Assembly: GCA_016874055.1 (NCBI GenBank)
Contig: VGVG01000002.1
Coordinates: forward strand, 62,001 to 126,000
Direction: 5' to 3'
Length of the DNA stretch: 64,000 nucleotides
DNA from: Gammaproteobacteria bacterium
GTDB lineage: Bacteria; Pseudomonadota; Gammaproteobacteria; Steroidobacterales; Steroidobacteraceae
Part shown: positions 26,665 to 37,432 of the stretch, piece after piece
Position numbering within the stretch: position 1 is the stretch's first letter
How the letters are laid out: each line of letters opens with the position of its first letter
Translations under genes and position numbers: made by a program
The notes under the pieces: generated by a model
What the model saw: only the letters and a program-made list of their open reading frames with translations
What the model was told of the DNA's origin: nothing
Database searches by the model: none

Positions 26665-27066
26665 TTACTCCCCGATCTGTTCGTCATCGCCTATGTCGTC
26701 ACGACGTATGCGACGAGGGCGATCGAAGCCGTCTTCGCCCTCTTCTTCGGTCGCCTTGGCCATCGGCGAGGGCTCGGTCACCGGACCATCCATTTTCACG
26801 ACGAGGTGACGAAGCACGGCATCACTAAAACGGAAGGCACCCGTGAGCTCCGACAGCGTCTTCTGATCGGTCTCGATATTCAGCAGGATGTAATGAGCTT
26901 TATGAACTTTGGCGATCGGGAAGGCAAGCTGCCGGCGACCCCAGTCTTCGACGCGGTGAATCCGTCCGCCGCCCGATGAGATCATACCTTTGTACCGCTC
27001 GAGCATGGCCGGCACCTGCTCGCTCTGGTCCGGATGAACCAGAAATACGACTTCATAATGCCTCAT
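26665..27066 (-). CDS. rpsF: 30S ribosomal protein S6
   Basis: A 133-residue S6 starting [20 protein letters not shown], with [20 protein letters not shown] in the middle and an acidic C-terminal tail of about 30 residues like the E. coli protein's variable glutamate tail. ATG 27066 has AAGGAG just upstream. The roughly 75-base leader could carry an S6:S18 autoregulatory site, but I cannot identify its CCG-bulge motif with confidence. Confidence 0.97.
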   Translation of the reverse strand: MRHYEVVFLVHPDQSEQVPAMLERYKGMISSGGGRIHRVEDWGRRQLAFPIAKVHKAHYILLNIETDQKTLSELTGAFRFSDAVLRHLVVKMDGPVTEPSPMAKATEEEGEDGFDRPRRIRRDDIGDDEQIGE

Positions 27067-27145
27067 ATTGTCTCCTTCCGGATGTTCAGCTCCCCGACGA
27101 GGCTGTCAGTGGAGCAAGGAATTCCCCAACAAATGTTACCTAGCA

Positions 27146-27174
27146 AGCATAGCTGAGCGACTCAAAGCGGGCAA
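27146..27174 (-). promoter_or_regulatory. Promoter of rpsF-rpsR-rplI(-dnaB-alr)
   Basis: On the minus strand TTGCCC (27174-27169) and TATGCT (27151-27146) are 17 bases apart, with four of six matches each. Initiation near 27139 would give a leader of about 73 bases before rpsF. It lies in the 111-base gap between rlmB and rpsF, the only sizeable gap in this stretch. Confidence 0.5.
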
Positions 27175-27177
27175 GGG

Positions 27178-27924
27178 TTAACGTTTTTGGCGCTGCCGAA
27201 CGGCCTCATACAGCAACATCCCGGTCGCGACCGAGACGTTCATGCTTTCGACCGCCCCAAGAGAAGGCAAGCGGACGAGCAGGTCGCAGTGCTCCCGGGT
27301 ATTGTGTCGTAGTCCACTGCCCTCGGCTCCGACGACGAGGACGGCGGCTCCTTTCAGATCGATTTCGTCAACACGCCTCATCGCTCCAGCATCGGCTCCG
27401 ACGACCCAAAGCCCCCGCTCCTTGAGCTCGCGCAAGCAGCGAGAAAGATTGGTGACCACCGTAACTGGGGTGGTCTCAGCCGCTCCGGCGGCAACCTTGC
27501 GGACCGTCGCATTGAGCTGGACCGCACGATCCTTGGGGATGACGACCGACAGCGCCCCGCAGGCATCGGCGGTGCGGAGACAGGCGCCGAGATTGTGTGG
27601 GTCTTGCACACCATCGAGCGCGAGCACGATGGGCGCGGACCCTGCTCGTTCGATGGCCGCACCAAGATCATCCTCGCTCCACGGCGCCATCGGCCGCACC
27701 TCAGCGATGACACCTTGATGCACGGCAACGCCCGCGATTTTTTCCAAGCGCTGAGCCTCGACGCGCTCCACCGACACTTTGGCCCTTGACGCCGCGGTGA
27801 GCAGCGACGCCGTGCGCGCGTCTTCGCGGCCACGTGCCACGAAAACTTTGAGCACGCGATCGGCATGTCGGTCGAGTAGCGCCTGCACGGCATGCAGACC
27901 ATGAACCGTTTCGGTCGAACCCAT
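27178..27924 (-). CDS. rlmB: RlmB, 23S rRNA (Gm2251) 2'-O-methyltransferase
   Basis: A 248-residue SpoU-family enzyme. The three SPOUT motifs are visible: ALDGVQDPHNLGACLRTADA, VVGAEGSGLR and VRLPSLGAVESMNVSVA. It methylates G2251 in the P loop of 23S rRNA. I take ATG 27924 (MGSTETVHGLHAV) over upstream codons inside rnr. It follows rnr by 10 bases, the same order as rnr-rlmB in E. coli. Confidence 0.94.
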   Translation of the reverse strand: MGSTETVHGLHAVQALLDRHADRVLKVFVARGREDARTASLLTAASRAKVSVERVEAQRLEKIAGVAVHQGVIAEVRPMAPWSEDDLGAAIERAGSAPIVLALDGVQDPHNLGACLRTADACGALSVVIPKDRAVQLNATVRKVAAGAAETTPVTVVTNLSRCLRELKERGLWVVGADAGAMRRVDEIDLKGAAVLVVGAEGSGLRHNTREHCDLLVRLPSLGAVESMNVSVATGMLLYEAVRQRQKR

Positions 27925-27934
27925 GGCGCGCATC

Positions 27935-30049
27935 CTACCGCGGTCGATGACGGTGTCGTACACCATCCCGAAGCGAGGAACGAGGCGTCCGTCGGGTTTT
28001 TCCTTCGGCGATGGGAGCAGGATCACCCAGCTCGAGATCGATAAGACCCTCGACGGGATTAGCGTTAGTTACAACCACCCTGACCGGCACGCCAATCCCG
28101 AGCCGCTGCCTGCGACGCTTGGCGAACCAGGCCTGACCGTTCGGCTCCATAACGTACTCGTCATGATCGAGCGAGTCGAGGCGTAACAAACCGTCGATAC
28201 CGAGGCTGCGTAACTGCACGAAGCAGCCGTATTCCACGACCGTGGTAATGAGTCCGTCAAAAGTTTGCCCCAGACGTTCGCGCAGATAACTGCATTTGAG
28301 AAACACATCGACGTAGCGATCAGACTCGTCGGCACGCCTTTCGAGGCGAGACAGATCCCCACCCAGACGACCGAGCTCATCGGCACCGTATCGTCGACCC
28401 GTTGGATCGCGCGCCTGGACGACCGCCTTCAGCGCACGATGGACGACGAGATCCGGATAGCGCCGGATCGGCGAAGTGAAATGCGCGTACTCAGTAAGCG
28501 AAAGACCAAAGTGTCCGATATTGGTCGGCTGGTAGATCGCCTGCGGCATCGAACGCACAACGAGCGACTCGATGAAGGGCAGATATGCAATGCCACTCGA
28601 TCGCTCCGTGATTTGTCGCAGGTCGCGCGGCTCGATTTCCTTCGGGAGATGGACGTCGACGCCAAGCGCTGTGAGCTGAGTCAACAACTGGTCAATTTTC
28701 TTTTCTTCCGGGGTACCGTGAACACGATAGAGACCGCCCGCCTTCGCCGCTTTGAGCTGCCGCGCTGCAGCGACGTTTGCAAGGATCATGCATTCCTCGA
28801 TGAGCTTGTGCGCGTCGTTGCGGCCATAGAGACCGATGGCCCGCACGCGCCCCTCCGTATCGAATTCGAAGGCGGGCTCAGTGCTCTCGAAATCCAGTGC
28901 GCCGCGACGGTGTCTCGCCTTGAGGAGGGCACGGTAAAGATCGACGAGTGGCAACAGCTTTGGCAGCAACGCTCCCACGGAGCGACAGGCCGCAGGACGC
29001 CTCTCAAAAAGCGCCTCGAAAGCGGTTTTGTAGGTTAGGCGCTTGTGACTGCGCATCACCGCCGGATAGAACCGAAACTCGAGCAGCGCGCCGCCCCTAC
29101 TGACCAGCATGTCGGCCACGAAACACAGCCGATCGACTTCGGGCTCGAGCGAGCATAAGTGATTCGAAAGCGCAGTCGGTAACATCGGCAAGGCGCGATG
29201 CGGGAAATACACCGACGTCCCACGCTCGAGTGCATCGACGTCGAGACTCGAACCCGAGCGCACGTAATGACTGACATCGGCAATCGCGACGACCAGCCTG
29301 AATCCGTTCGCACGAGTTTCGGCATAGACGGCGTCATCAAAATCGCGAGCGTCTTCACCATCGATGGTGACGAGCGGCATGCCACGAAGATCGATACGAC
29401 CTTTCGCTTCGTGCGGATCGATGCGCTCACCGTAAGCCTCGGCTTCTTGAAGAGCTGCGGCACGGAACTCTACTGGCAGAGAATGACGCACAATCGCGGT
29501 TTCCGTGGCCATCTCGAGAGGACGCTCGGGATCGAGGCGACGGACGACTTCGGCCATCGCGCTGCGATGCGCCTCGGGATAACGCGTGATGCGCGCGATG
29601 ACCCAATCACCCGCTCGCGCTCCAGCGAGTTTTTCAGGAGGCACAAGACAGCGCAGACTGAGCCGACGGTCGGCCGAATGCACGAAGAGCGTACGACCGA
29701 CAGCCTCGACCGTCCCCAGAAACGCGGTGACACCCCGCGAGAGGATCTTCTCCATCTCGCCAGAGAGACGTCCGTCACGAGCGCGCTCCACGCGCACGCG
29801 CACGCGATCGCCCGAGGTGAGTCCCGTCATTTGCGGAGGTGGAAGAAACACGCTCTCCTCTTGTCCTTCGACCCGAACGAAACCGAAACCGGATCGATGG
29901 GCCGACACGACGCCTTCCATAGTCCCGATACTGCTACGGCCGTGAACGCTGCGAGCGCCTTGGGAAGCTCTACTGCCGCGGCGCTCACCTTGCCGCGCGT
30001 TACCATGTTGGCCGTGGCGAGACCCTCGGCTCGATTTTCGTGACTTCAA
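27935..30049 (-). CDS. rnr: Ribonuclease R
   Basis: A 704-residue RNase II-family exoribonuclease: basic N-terminal tail, cold-shock domains (FLPPPQMTGLTSGDRVRVRV), the RNB catalytic domain (DGEDARDFDDAVYAE, with the metal-binding aspartates; YAHFTSPIRRYPDLVVHRAL), and a C-terminal S1 domain (LGQTFDGLITTVVEYGCFV). Compared with E. coli (about 813 residues) it is shorter at both ends. The start is TTG at 30049, preceded by GAGGA. The tRNA-Leu promoter on the other strand overlaps this start. Confidence 0.93.
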   Translation of the reverse strand: MKSRKSSRGSRHGQHGNARQGERRGSRASQGARSVHGRSSIGTMEGVVSAHRSGFGFVRVEGQEESVFLPPPQMTGLTSGDRVRVRVERARDGRLSGEMEKILSRGVTAFLGTVEAVGRTLFVHSADRRLSLRCLVPPEKLAGARAGDWVIARITRYPEAHRSAMAEVVRRLDPERPLEMATETAIVRHSLPVEFRAAALQEAEAYGERIDPHEAKGRIDLRGMPLVTIDGEDARDFDDAVYAETRANGFRLVVAIADVSHYVRSGSSLDVDALERGTSVYFPHRALPMLPTALSNHLCSLEPEVDRLCFVADMLVSRGGALLEFRFYPAVMRSHKRLTYKTAFEALFERRPAACRSVGALLPKLLPLVDLYRALLKARHRRGALDFESTEPAFEFDTEGRVRAIGLYGRNDAHKLIEECMILANVAAARQLKAAKAGGLYRVHGTPEEKKIDQLLTQLTALGVDVHLPKEIEPRDLRQITERSSGIAYLPFIESLVVRSMPQAIYQPTNIGHFGLSLTEYAHFTSPIRRYPDLVVHRALKAVVQARDPTGRRYGADELGRLGGDLSRLERRADESDRYVDVFLKCSYLRERLGQTFDGLITTVVEYGCFVQLRSLGIDGLLRLDSLDHDEYVMEPNGQAWFAKRRRQRLGIGVPVRVVVTNANPVEGLIDLELGDPAPIAEGKTRRTPRSSLRDGVRHRHRPR

Positions 30050-30078
30050 TTGACAGTCCTCATAGTGCTGCGTACTTT
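30050..30078 (+). promoter_or_regulatory. Promoter of tRNA-Leu
   Basis: A perfect TTGACA (30050-30055) is followed 17 bases later by TACTTT (30073-30078). Initiation near 30085 leaves an 8-base leader before the tRNA. The -35 box sits at the rnr start codon on the opposite strand, so the two could interfere. Confidence 0.6.
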
Positions 30079-30092
30079 ATGCGGCCTACCTT

Positions 30093-30177
<85 letters not shown>

Positions 30178-30197
30178 GATTGGGGATCGTCGACGAC

Positions 30198-31427
30198 TCA
30201 GTCGGCAATCTCGAACGAGAGTCCCGCTCGCGAGACGAGCCGCGACAACAGACGCTCGCCGAACATGGTCGAGGGCGTCCAGAAACCCCCGCTCCGCTCC
30301 GATTTTTTAACTTCGAGTGCCAAACATACCGCGGCCTCTCCGAGCATCTTGGCTGTCGACCCGTAGCCGGGATCACGATCGCCTGCGACCTTGGCGCGAA
30401 TCACCCGACCATCGTCTGTTCGCCCGAGGAGACGCAGATCAAAGAAACCTCGCCGTTGTGCCTCGGGACTCGGACCCTCCCCCGGCTTCGGCAACACGAA
30501 ACGCTCGAGCAACGCGCGCGTGGGGCCGATAGCGCTTGCGAACATAAATGCACCGAGTCCGGCAGTCGAGCCGATCGCTGCCAACCGACCTTGTAGTCCG
30601 CGACCCGTCGCCACCGCTTCGTCGTATCGGAATTCGCGCGAGTAAGCGTGGCCACTCAGCGCATTGCTGCGGTGCACGATTCGGGTATTGATGGCCGCCA
30701 TCACGAAAGGTGCCACGAAGCATTTGAAGTCTGCATCGTAGACCGCAGAAGACACATTCGGCTGGCGCACGTTCGCACCGGTGAAGCCGACACAAAGCGA
30801 ATAAGGATTCGCGAGCTCTTTACGCAGCGCCGGATTGGCGCGAACTTCTTTGCCTACATTAAGCAGGCTTGCCGCCGTACCACCCGAGAATCCACCGCGC
30901 ATCGCACGCACGCGCATTTTGACATGTGTCGCCGGACGCCCGAAACGTCGCATGGCTGCCTGCTGCAGGAAGTACACGCCGAAGTCGGAGGGGATGGAAT
31001 CGAAACCGCAGCAATGAACGATACGAGCGCCACTCGCCTTCGCGGCGCTTTCGTAGCGGTCGATCATTCGGCGAATCCACTGCACTTCGCCGGTGAGGTC
31101 GCAGTAATCAGTGCCCGTCTCGACGCAAGCCTTGACGAGTGGCTCACCGTATAGCGCGTAAGGACCTACCGTCGAGACAACGATCTTGGCGCGCAGCGCA
31201 AGTGAGCGCATGGCGTTCTCGTCGGCTGCATCGGCCACGATGACCGAAAGTCCATGCGCAGTACCGGCGAGTTCGCTCTTGAGCTCGGCGAGGCGGGCTG
31301 CTGAGCGCGCCGCGATGGCCCAGCGCAAACAGCTGCCGTCGCCACGGTAGGTATCGAGGAGATAGCGACAAAGAATTCGACCCACGAAACTCGTGGCTCC
31401 AAACACGACAACGTCGAACTCTCGCAT
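30198..31427 (-). CDS. Saccharopine dehydrogenase-like NAD(P)-binding oxidoreductase
   Basis: A 409-residue protein whose N-terminus DVVVFGATSFVGRILCRYLL is a Rossmann glycine motif; VVSTVGPYALYGEPLVKACV and YCDLTGEVQWIRRMID match the saccharopine dehydrogenase/trans-acting enoyl reductase family, and HCCGFDSIPSDFGVYFLQ is the central conserved stretch. Related mycobacterial proteins are enoyl reductases in lipid synthesis; the substrate here is unknown. There is no reason to call it a lysine-pathway enzyme. It is inserted between purA and rnr in an otherwise familiar gene order. Confidence 0.82.
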   Translation of the reverse strand: MREFDVVVFGATSFVGRILCRYLLDTYRGDGSCLRWAIAARSAARLAELKSELAGTAHGLSVIVADAADENAMRSLALRAKIVVSTVGPYALYGEPLVKACVETGTDYCDLTGEVQWIRRMIDRYESAAKASGARIVHCCGFDSIPSDFGVYFLQQAAMRRFGRPATHVKMRVRAMRGGFSGGTAASLLNVGKEVRANPALRKELANPYSLCVGFTGANVRQPNVSSAVYDADFKCFVAPFVMAAINTRIVHRSNALSGHAYSREFRYDEAVATGRGLQGRLAAIGSTAGLGAFMFASAIGPTRALLERFVLPKPGEGPSPEAQRRGFFDLRLLGRTDDGRVIRAKVAGDRDPGYGSTAKMLGEAAVCLALEVKKSERSGGFWTPSTMFGERLLSRLVSRAGLSFEIAD

Positions 31428-31451
31428 CGGCTCTATCCCTTCATGTGCGGA

Positions 31452-33637
<2,186 letters not shown>

Positions 33638-33638
33638 A

Positions 33639-34781
33639 TCAGCGCTCCACTCGCGCCCGCGGATCGATGGGGGCAGTATCCTCGGCAGCGGCAGCACCTG
33701 CGCGGGGGGCTGTTACGGAAATTTCGGTCTCGCTCGCGCTTCTCTGCTTTTCGATCAGCTTATCGAGCGGCAGATAAAGCATCTGGTTGCCGCCCTTTGT
33801 GTCAACCACGACCTTCTGTGAGCGCGCCAGAACGGTCTCAACGGCCTCAACGTACAAGCGCTCGCGAGTGACTCGCGGCGATTTTTCATATTGAGCCACG
33901 AGCTGACGGAAGCGTTCGGCCTCGCCCTCAGCGACTGCGACGACCTGAGCGCGGTACGCCTCGGCCTCCTGAAGTTGCCGAGCCGCACTACCCTCGGCAA
34001 CCGGCAAGATACCACTCGCATACGCCTCGGCCTCCTTGACGAGTCGCTCCTTGTCAGCGATCGCCTTGTTGGCGTCCTCCTGGGAAGGACGTACCTCGGT
34101 CGGCACCTGAATGTCGGTGAGGTTGACGCTAGTGATGAAAATGCCGGCTCCATACTGATTGAGTGTTCGTTGGATCAATTCCTTAGTACGCGTCGTGGCC
34201 TGCTCACGCTTCGAAATGAGGATTTCTTCGAGCGTGCTGCGGCCAACGACTTCGCGAATCGCCATCTCACCGACTTCGCGTAAGGTCTCCTCCGGGTCCT
34301 TAACCTGAAACAAATACTTGACCGGATCGCGTAGCTGGTATTGCACTGCAAGTGACATGTCGATGAGGTTGATGTCCCGCGAGAGCACCTTGGCGGTGTA
34401 GTTGACGCTGCTAACCTGCTGCGTATTGACCTTCGTAAGCCTCTCTAGCGGCCAAAAGTAGAACCCGAGCCCAGGGTCACGCACCCCCACAAACTGACCG
34501 AAACGCTGGATGACTCCGCGCTCGGCTTGATCGATGGTGAATAAACTTTGATAAGCCCAGAGCAAAATCGCAAGACCCGCGATGATACCGATCTGGAATT
34601 TGCTCTCGCCCACCAACTGATCGGACCCCTCGCCTTCCGGACCGCTACCTCCAGAGCCAGAGCCCCTCATGATGTTATCTAGCTTCCGCTGGAACTTGCG
34701 AAATGCATCGTCACCGCCAGATTTTCCGGAGCGCTTGCCCCAAGGATTTTTCGGGCTGCCGCCAGGTTCATTCCATGCCAT
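33639..34781 (-). CDS. hflK: HflK, SPFH-domain partner of FtsH
   Basis: A 380-residue protein: glycine/serine-rich cytoplasmic N-terminus (WNEPGGSPKNPWG), one membrane helix at about 63-80, then the SPFH domain (TIDQAERGVIQRFGQFVGV; DPVKYLFQVKDPEETLREV) and coiled coil. It pairs with HflC to control FtsH. Length and layout match E. coli HflK. Confidence 0.95.
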   Translation of the reverse strand: MAWNEPGGSPKNPWGKRSGKSGGDDAFRKFQRKLDNIMRGSGSGGSGPEGEGSDQLVGESKFQIGIIAGLAILLWAYQSLFTIDQAERGVIQRFGQFVGVRDPGLGFYFWPLERLTKVNTQQVSSVNYTAKVLSRDINLIDMSLAVQYQLRDPVKYLFQVKDPEETLREVGEMAIREVVGRSTLEEILISKREQATTRTKELIQRTLNQYGAGIFITSVNLTDIQVPTEVRPSQEDANKAIADKERLVKEAEAYASGILPVAEGSAARQLQEAEAYRAQVVAVAEGEAERFRQLVAQYEKSPRVTRERLYVEAVETVLARSQKVVVDTKGGNQMLYLPLDKLIEKQRSASETEISVTAPRAGAAAAEDTAPIDPRARVER

Positions 34782-34811
34782 AAATATTGCGTCGGTTGCG
34801 CCGGGTGAAAT

Positions 34812-36155
34812 TTAAGAGAGGCGCTTTACAGGTGGGAATTGTAAGTACCCCCCCTCAGCGGCACAAGTTTGCGAGGGCTCAGAATAAAAACATTCGACGC
34901 CCGGGATCCGGGCGAGTTCCCGCGCCCCGAAATCGGGCAGATGGACGGAGAGCTCAATACTACCGTTTTCCAAAACTCGCTCCCCCTTAACCACGCCGGA
35001 CGCAAAGAGCCGCGCCCGCACAGTCCCGGCATAGCGGGAATCGACCCTGACCGTTCTCGGCTTCGCGAACCGCGATAAGCGCTCGGCCACGGAATCCATG
35101 AGTTCGGCGAGTCCAAGATGTCGAGCTGCAGAAATCCACACGCTCTGAACCTCGAGGGCCTCGTTGCGCTCAACCCTCGGGGTTGTCTCCAACTGGTCGA
35201 TTTTATTAAAGACTTTAATCTGCGGTAGCCCACCCGCCCCGACGTCCGTAAGTACAGCGTTAACCTGCTCGATTCGTTCATCGCGTCGAGAGTCGCAGGC
35301 GTCGATGACGTGCAGCAACAACGTGGCTTCCCGCGCCTCGGTGAGCGTCGATTGGAATGCCGCCACGAGTTCGTGCGGCAGCTCCCGGATGAACCCGACC
35401 GTGTCAGCCACCACGATCGGCGAGCCACCGGGTAAACTCACCCGACGCACAAGAGGATCTAGGGTGGCGAAGAGTTGATCGGCCACGTAGGTATTAGCAC
35501 CCGTCAAAGATCTGAACAGTGTTGACTTGCCGGCGTTGGTATAGCCCACCAGAGCCACCGACGGAATCGGAATTTCGACACGGCGCTGTCGACCTGTCTC
35601 ACGCTGTAGCTTCAATTTCTCGAGGCGACGACTGAGCACCCGAACGCGCTCACCGAGCAATCGTTGATCCGTTTCGAGCTGGGTTTCACCGGGTCCGCGC
35701 AGACCGATGCCACCTTTCTGACGCTCAAGGTGAGTCCACCCTCGCACGAGTCTGCTCGATAGATGCCTCAGCTGCGCGAGCTCAACCTCTAGCTTACCCT
35801 CGTGGCTACGCGCACGTTGTGCAAAGATCTCAAGGATGAGCGCGTTACGATCAAGAACCCTCAGCCCGATAAGTTTCTCGAGGTTACGCTCCTGGCTCGG
35901 CGAGAGCGCATGATCGACCAGAATAACTTCGGCACAGCAGGCCTCCGCAGCCTGACGAATTTCGTCGGCCTTTCCGCTCCCGACAAAGTACCGCGGATCA
36001 GGGCGTTCGCGCCGACCCGTGATGGTGGCCGCCGCACTAACGCCCGCCGACTCGGCAAGTTGCACTAATTCTTCGAGATCTTCGTTTTCGACCGGCCCGT
36101 GGAGACCGATACGAACAAGGACGGCCCGTTCGCCGCCGCGGGGACGCTCAAACAC
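34812..36155 (-). CDS. hflX: HflX, ribosome-associated GTPase
   Basis: A 447-residue GTPase with the HflX N-terminal domain (RPDPRYFVGSGKADEIR; LSPSQERNLEKLIGLRVLDR), the RGPGETQLE motif and the G domain (GYTNAGKSTLF; VADTVGFIRELPHEL; NKID). HflX splits stalled 70S ribosomes under stress. The start is GTG 36155. It lies 12 bases after hfq in the conserved miaA-hfq-hflX order. Confidence 0.95.
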   Translation of the reverse strand: MFERPRGGERAVLVRIGLHGPVENEDLEELVQLAESAGVSAAATITGRRERPDPRYFVGSGKADEIRQAAEACCAEVILVDHALSPSQERNLEKLIGLRVLDRNALILEIFAQRARSHEGKLEVELAQLRHLSSRLVRGWTHLERQKGGIGLRGPGETQLETDQRLLGERVRVLSRRLEKLKLQRETGRQRRVEIPIPSVALVGYTNAGKSTLFRSLTGANTYVADQLFATLDPLVRRVSLPGGSPIVVADTVGFIRELPHELVAAFQSTLTEAREATLLLHVIDACDSRRDERIEQVNAVLTDVGAGGLPQIKVFNKIDQLETTPRVERNEALEVQSVWISAARHLGLAELMDSVAERLSRFAKPRTVRVDSRYAGTVRARLFASGVVKGERVLENGSIELSVHLPDFGARELARIPGVECFYSEPSQTCAAEGGYLQFPPVKRLS

Positions 36156-36167
36156 GGACGTTCGGGA

Positions 36168-36428
36168 TCACTCGACGGGAGGGGTATTCATGTCGCCGTC
36201 TACCTCGCCGGGTAGTGGGACAAGAACGTTTCGTGCGGGGACGATAGTAGATATCGCGTGCTTGTAAACCATCTGGTTGACTGAGTTTTTAAGAAGCACG
36301 ACGAACTGGTCGAACGAATCGATTTGACCCTGCAGCTTAACGCCGTTCACCAAATAAATGGAGACCGACACTCGCTCCTTACGGAGCTGGTCAAGGAACG
36401 GATCCTGCAGGGACTGGCCATTAGCCAT
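36168..36428 (-). CDS. hfq: Hfq, RNA chaperone
   Basis: An 86-residue Sm-like protein: [20 protein letters not shown] (Sm1) and the [11 protein letters not shown]m2 motif, with a short C-terminal tail, much shorter than in enterics. It forms the hexamer that pairs small RNAs with mRNAs. ATG 36428 is preceded by GGGGAGA; an upstream in-frame ATG lies inside miaA. Having Hfq encoded nearby is relevant to the candidate small RNA at 16.6 kb only in a general sense. Confidence 0.98.
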   Translation of the reverse strand: MANGQSLQDPFLDQLRKERVSVSIYLVNGVKLQGQIDSFDQFVVLLKNSVNQMVYKHAISTIVPARNVLVPLPGEVDGDMNTPPVE

Positions 36429-36448
36429 GATGTCTCCCCTATTCTTTC

Positions 36449-37432
36449 TTAAATCACCCCTACAGTAGACCAAGCTACCATCGGCCGGGTTCCGCGTCCT
36501 GGCGCCCGGCACATAGTCGCGGTCTCAGCAATCCAGCGTTCCCGAGTCTCGTGGTCAAAAGGCTCCCAAAGCCGCCAACTCGCATCCGCCCGAATCCAAG
36601 TCAACTGCCGCCTCGCCAATTGTCGCGCCGCCGCGGTGCCCCGCCGAATTGCCTCTTGGAGGTCATACTCACCCGCGAGGTGGCCACTGAGCTGCCGGTA
36701 ACCCACTGAACGCATCGCCCCCCGACAGTCGTCGATATCGGGTCGGGCCCGAAGTTTTTCAACCTCGGTGAGAAACCCTGCGGACATCATTTTGAGAAAT
36801 CGCTGTTGGATCCGATCGTGGAGAATCGTGCGATCCGTCGGTACCAACGCATCGCATCTGAACCGCAGACCGGTTGTAGGCGTGGTGTGGCGTTGCCAGT
36901 CGCTGATTGGTCGGCCGCTGGCCTCATGCACCTCCAGGGCGCGCTGGATGCGCTGCGGATCATTCGGGTGAACGCGTGCCGCCGCTGCAGGATCGACCTT
37001 GGCAAGTTCGGCGTGCAATGCTGGCCAGCCGATCGCCCGCGCTCGCTCATCGATCCGGCGTCGGATCGCCGGATCGGCGGCCGGCAATGGAGCGATCCCA
37101 TGCACCAGCGCATTAAAATAAAGCATCGTCCCGCCCACGAAAACGGGCATACGCCCGCGTGCGCGGATATCGCCGATGGCGGCGATCGCATCATTGACGA
37201 ATTCGCCTGCGCTATAGGGTTCGCACGGCTCGCGAATGTCGATGAGATGATGAGGTACCCGCGATCGCGTGGCAGCATCGGGCTTAGCTGAACCGATGTC
37301 GAGTCCCCGATAAACCTGCGTGGAGTCGACGCTCACGATCTCGATGGGTGCGCGCTCAGCCAAAGTAATCACAAGATCCGTCTTGCCACTTGCCGTAGGT
37401 CCGGCCAGTAAAATGGCATCGATGTCGTTCAT
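36449..37432 (-). CDS. miaA: MiaA, tRNA dimethylallyltransferase
   Basis: A 327-residue enzyme adding the isopentenyl group to A37 of tRNAs reading UNN codons. [19 protein letters not shown] is the P-loop, [18 protein letters not shown] and [18 protein letters not shown] follow, and [11 protein letters not shown] is the C-terminal motif. Its ATG overlaps the mutL stop (ATGA). Confidence 0.96.
   Translation of the reverse strand: MNDIDAILLAGPTASGKTDLVITLAERAPIEIVSVDSTQVYRGLDIGSAKPDAATRSRVPHHLIDIREPCEPYSAGEFVNDAIAAIGDIRARGRMPVFVGGTMLYFNALVHGIAPLPAADPAIRRRIDERARAIGWPALHAELAKVDPAAAARVHPNDPQRIQRALEVHEASGRPISDWQRHTTPTTGLRFRCDALVPTDRTILHDRIQQRFLKMMSAGFLTEVEKLRARPDIDDCRGAMRSVGYRQLSGHLAGEYDLQEAIRRGTAAARQLARRQLTWIRADASWRLWEPFDHETRERWIAETATMCRAPGRGTRPMVAWSTVGVI

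Noticed and set aside
29198..30043. A 281-codon plus-strand open frame opposite rnr
   Set aside because: It is antisense to conserved RNase R domains and shows no family features; the composition is that of a codon-bias shadow.
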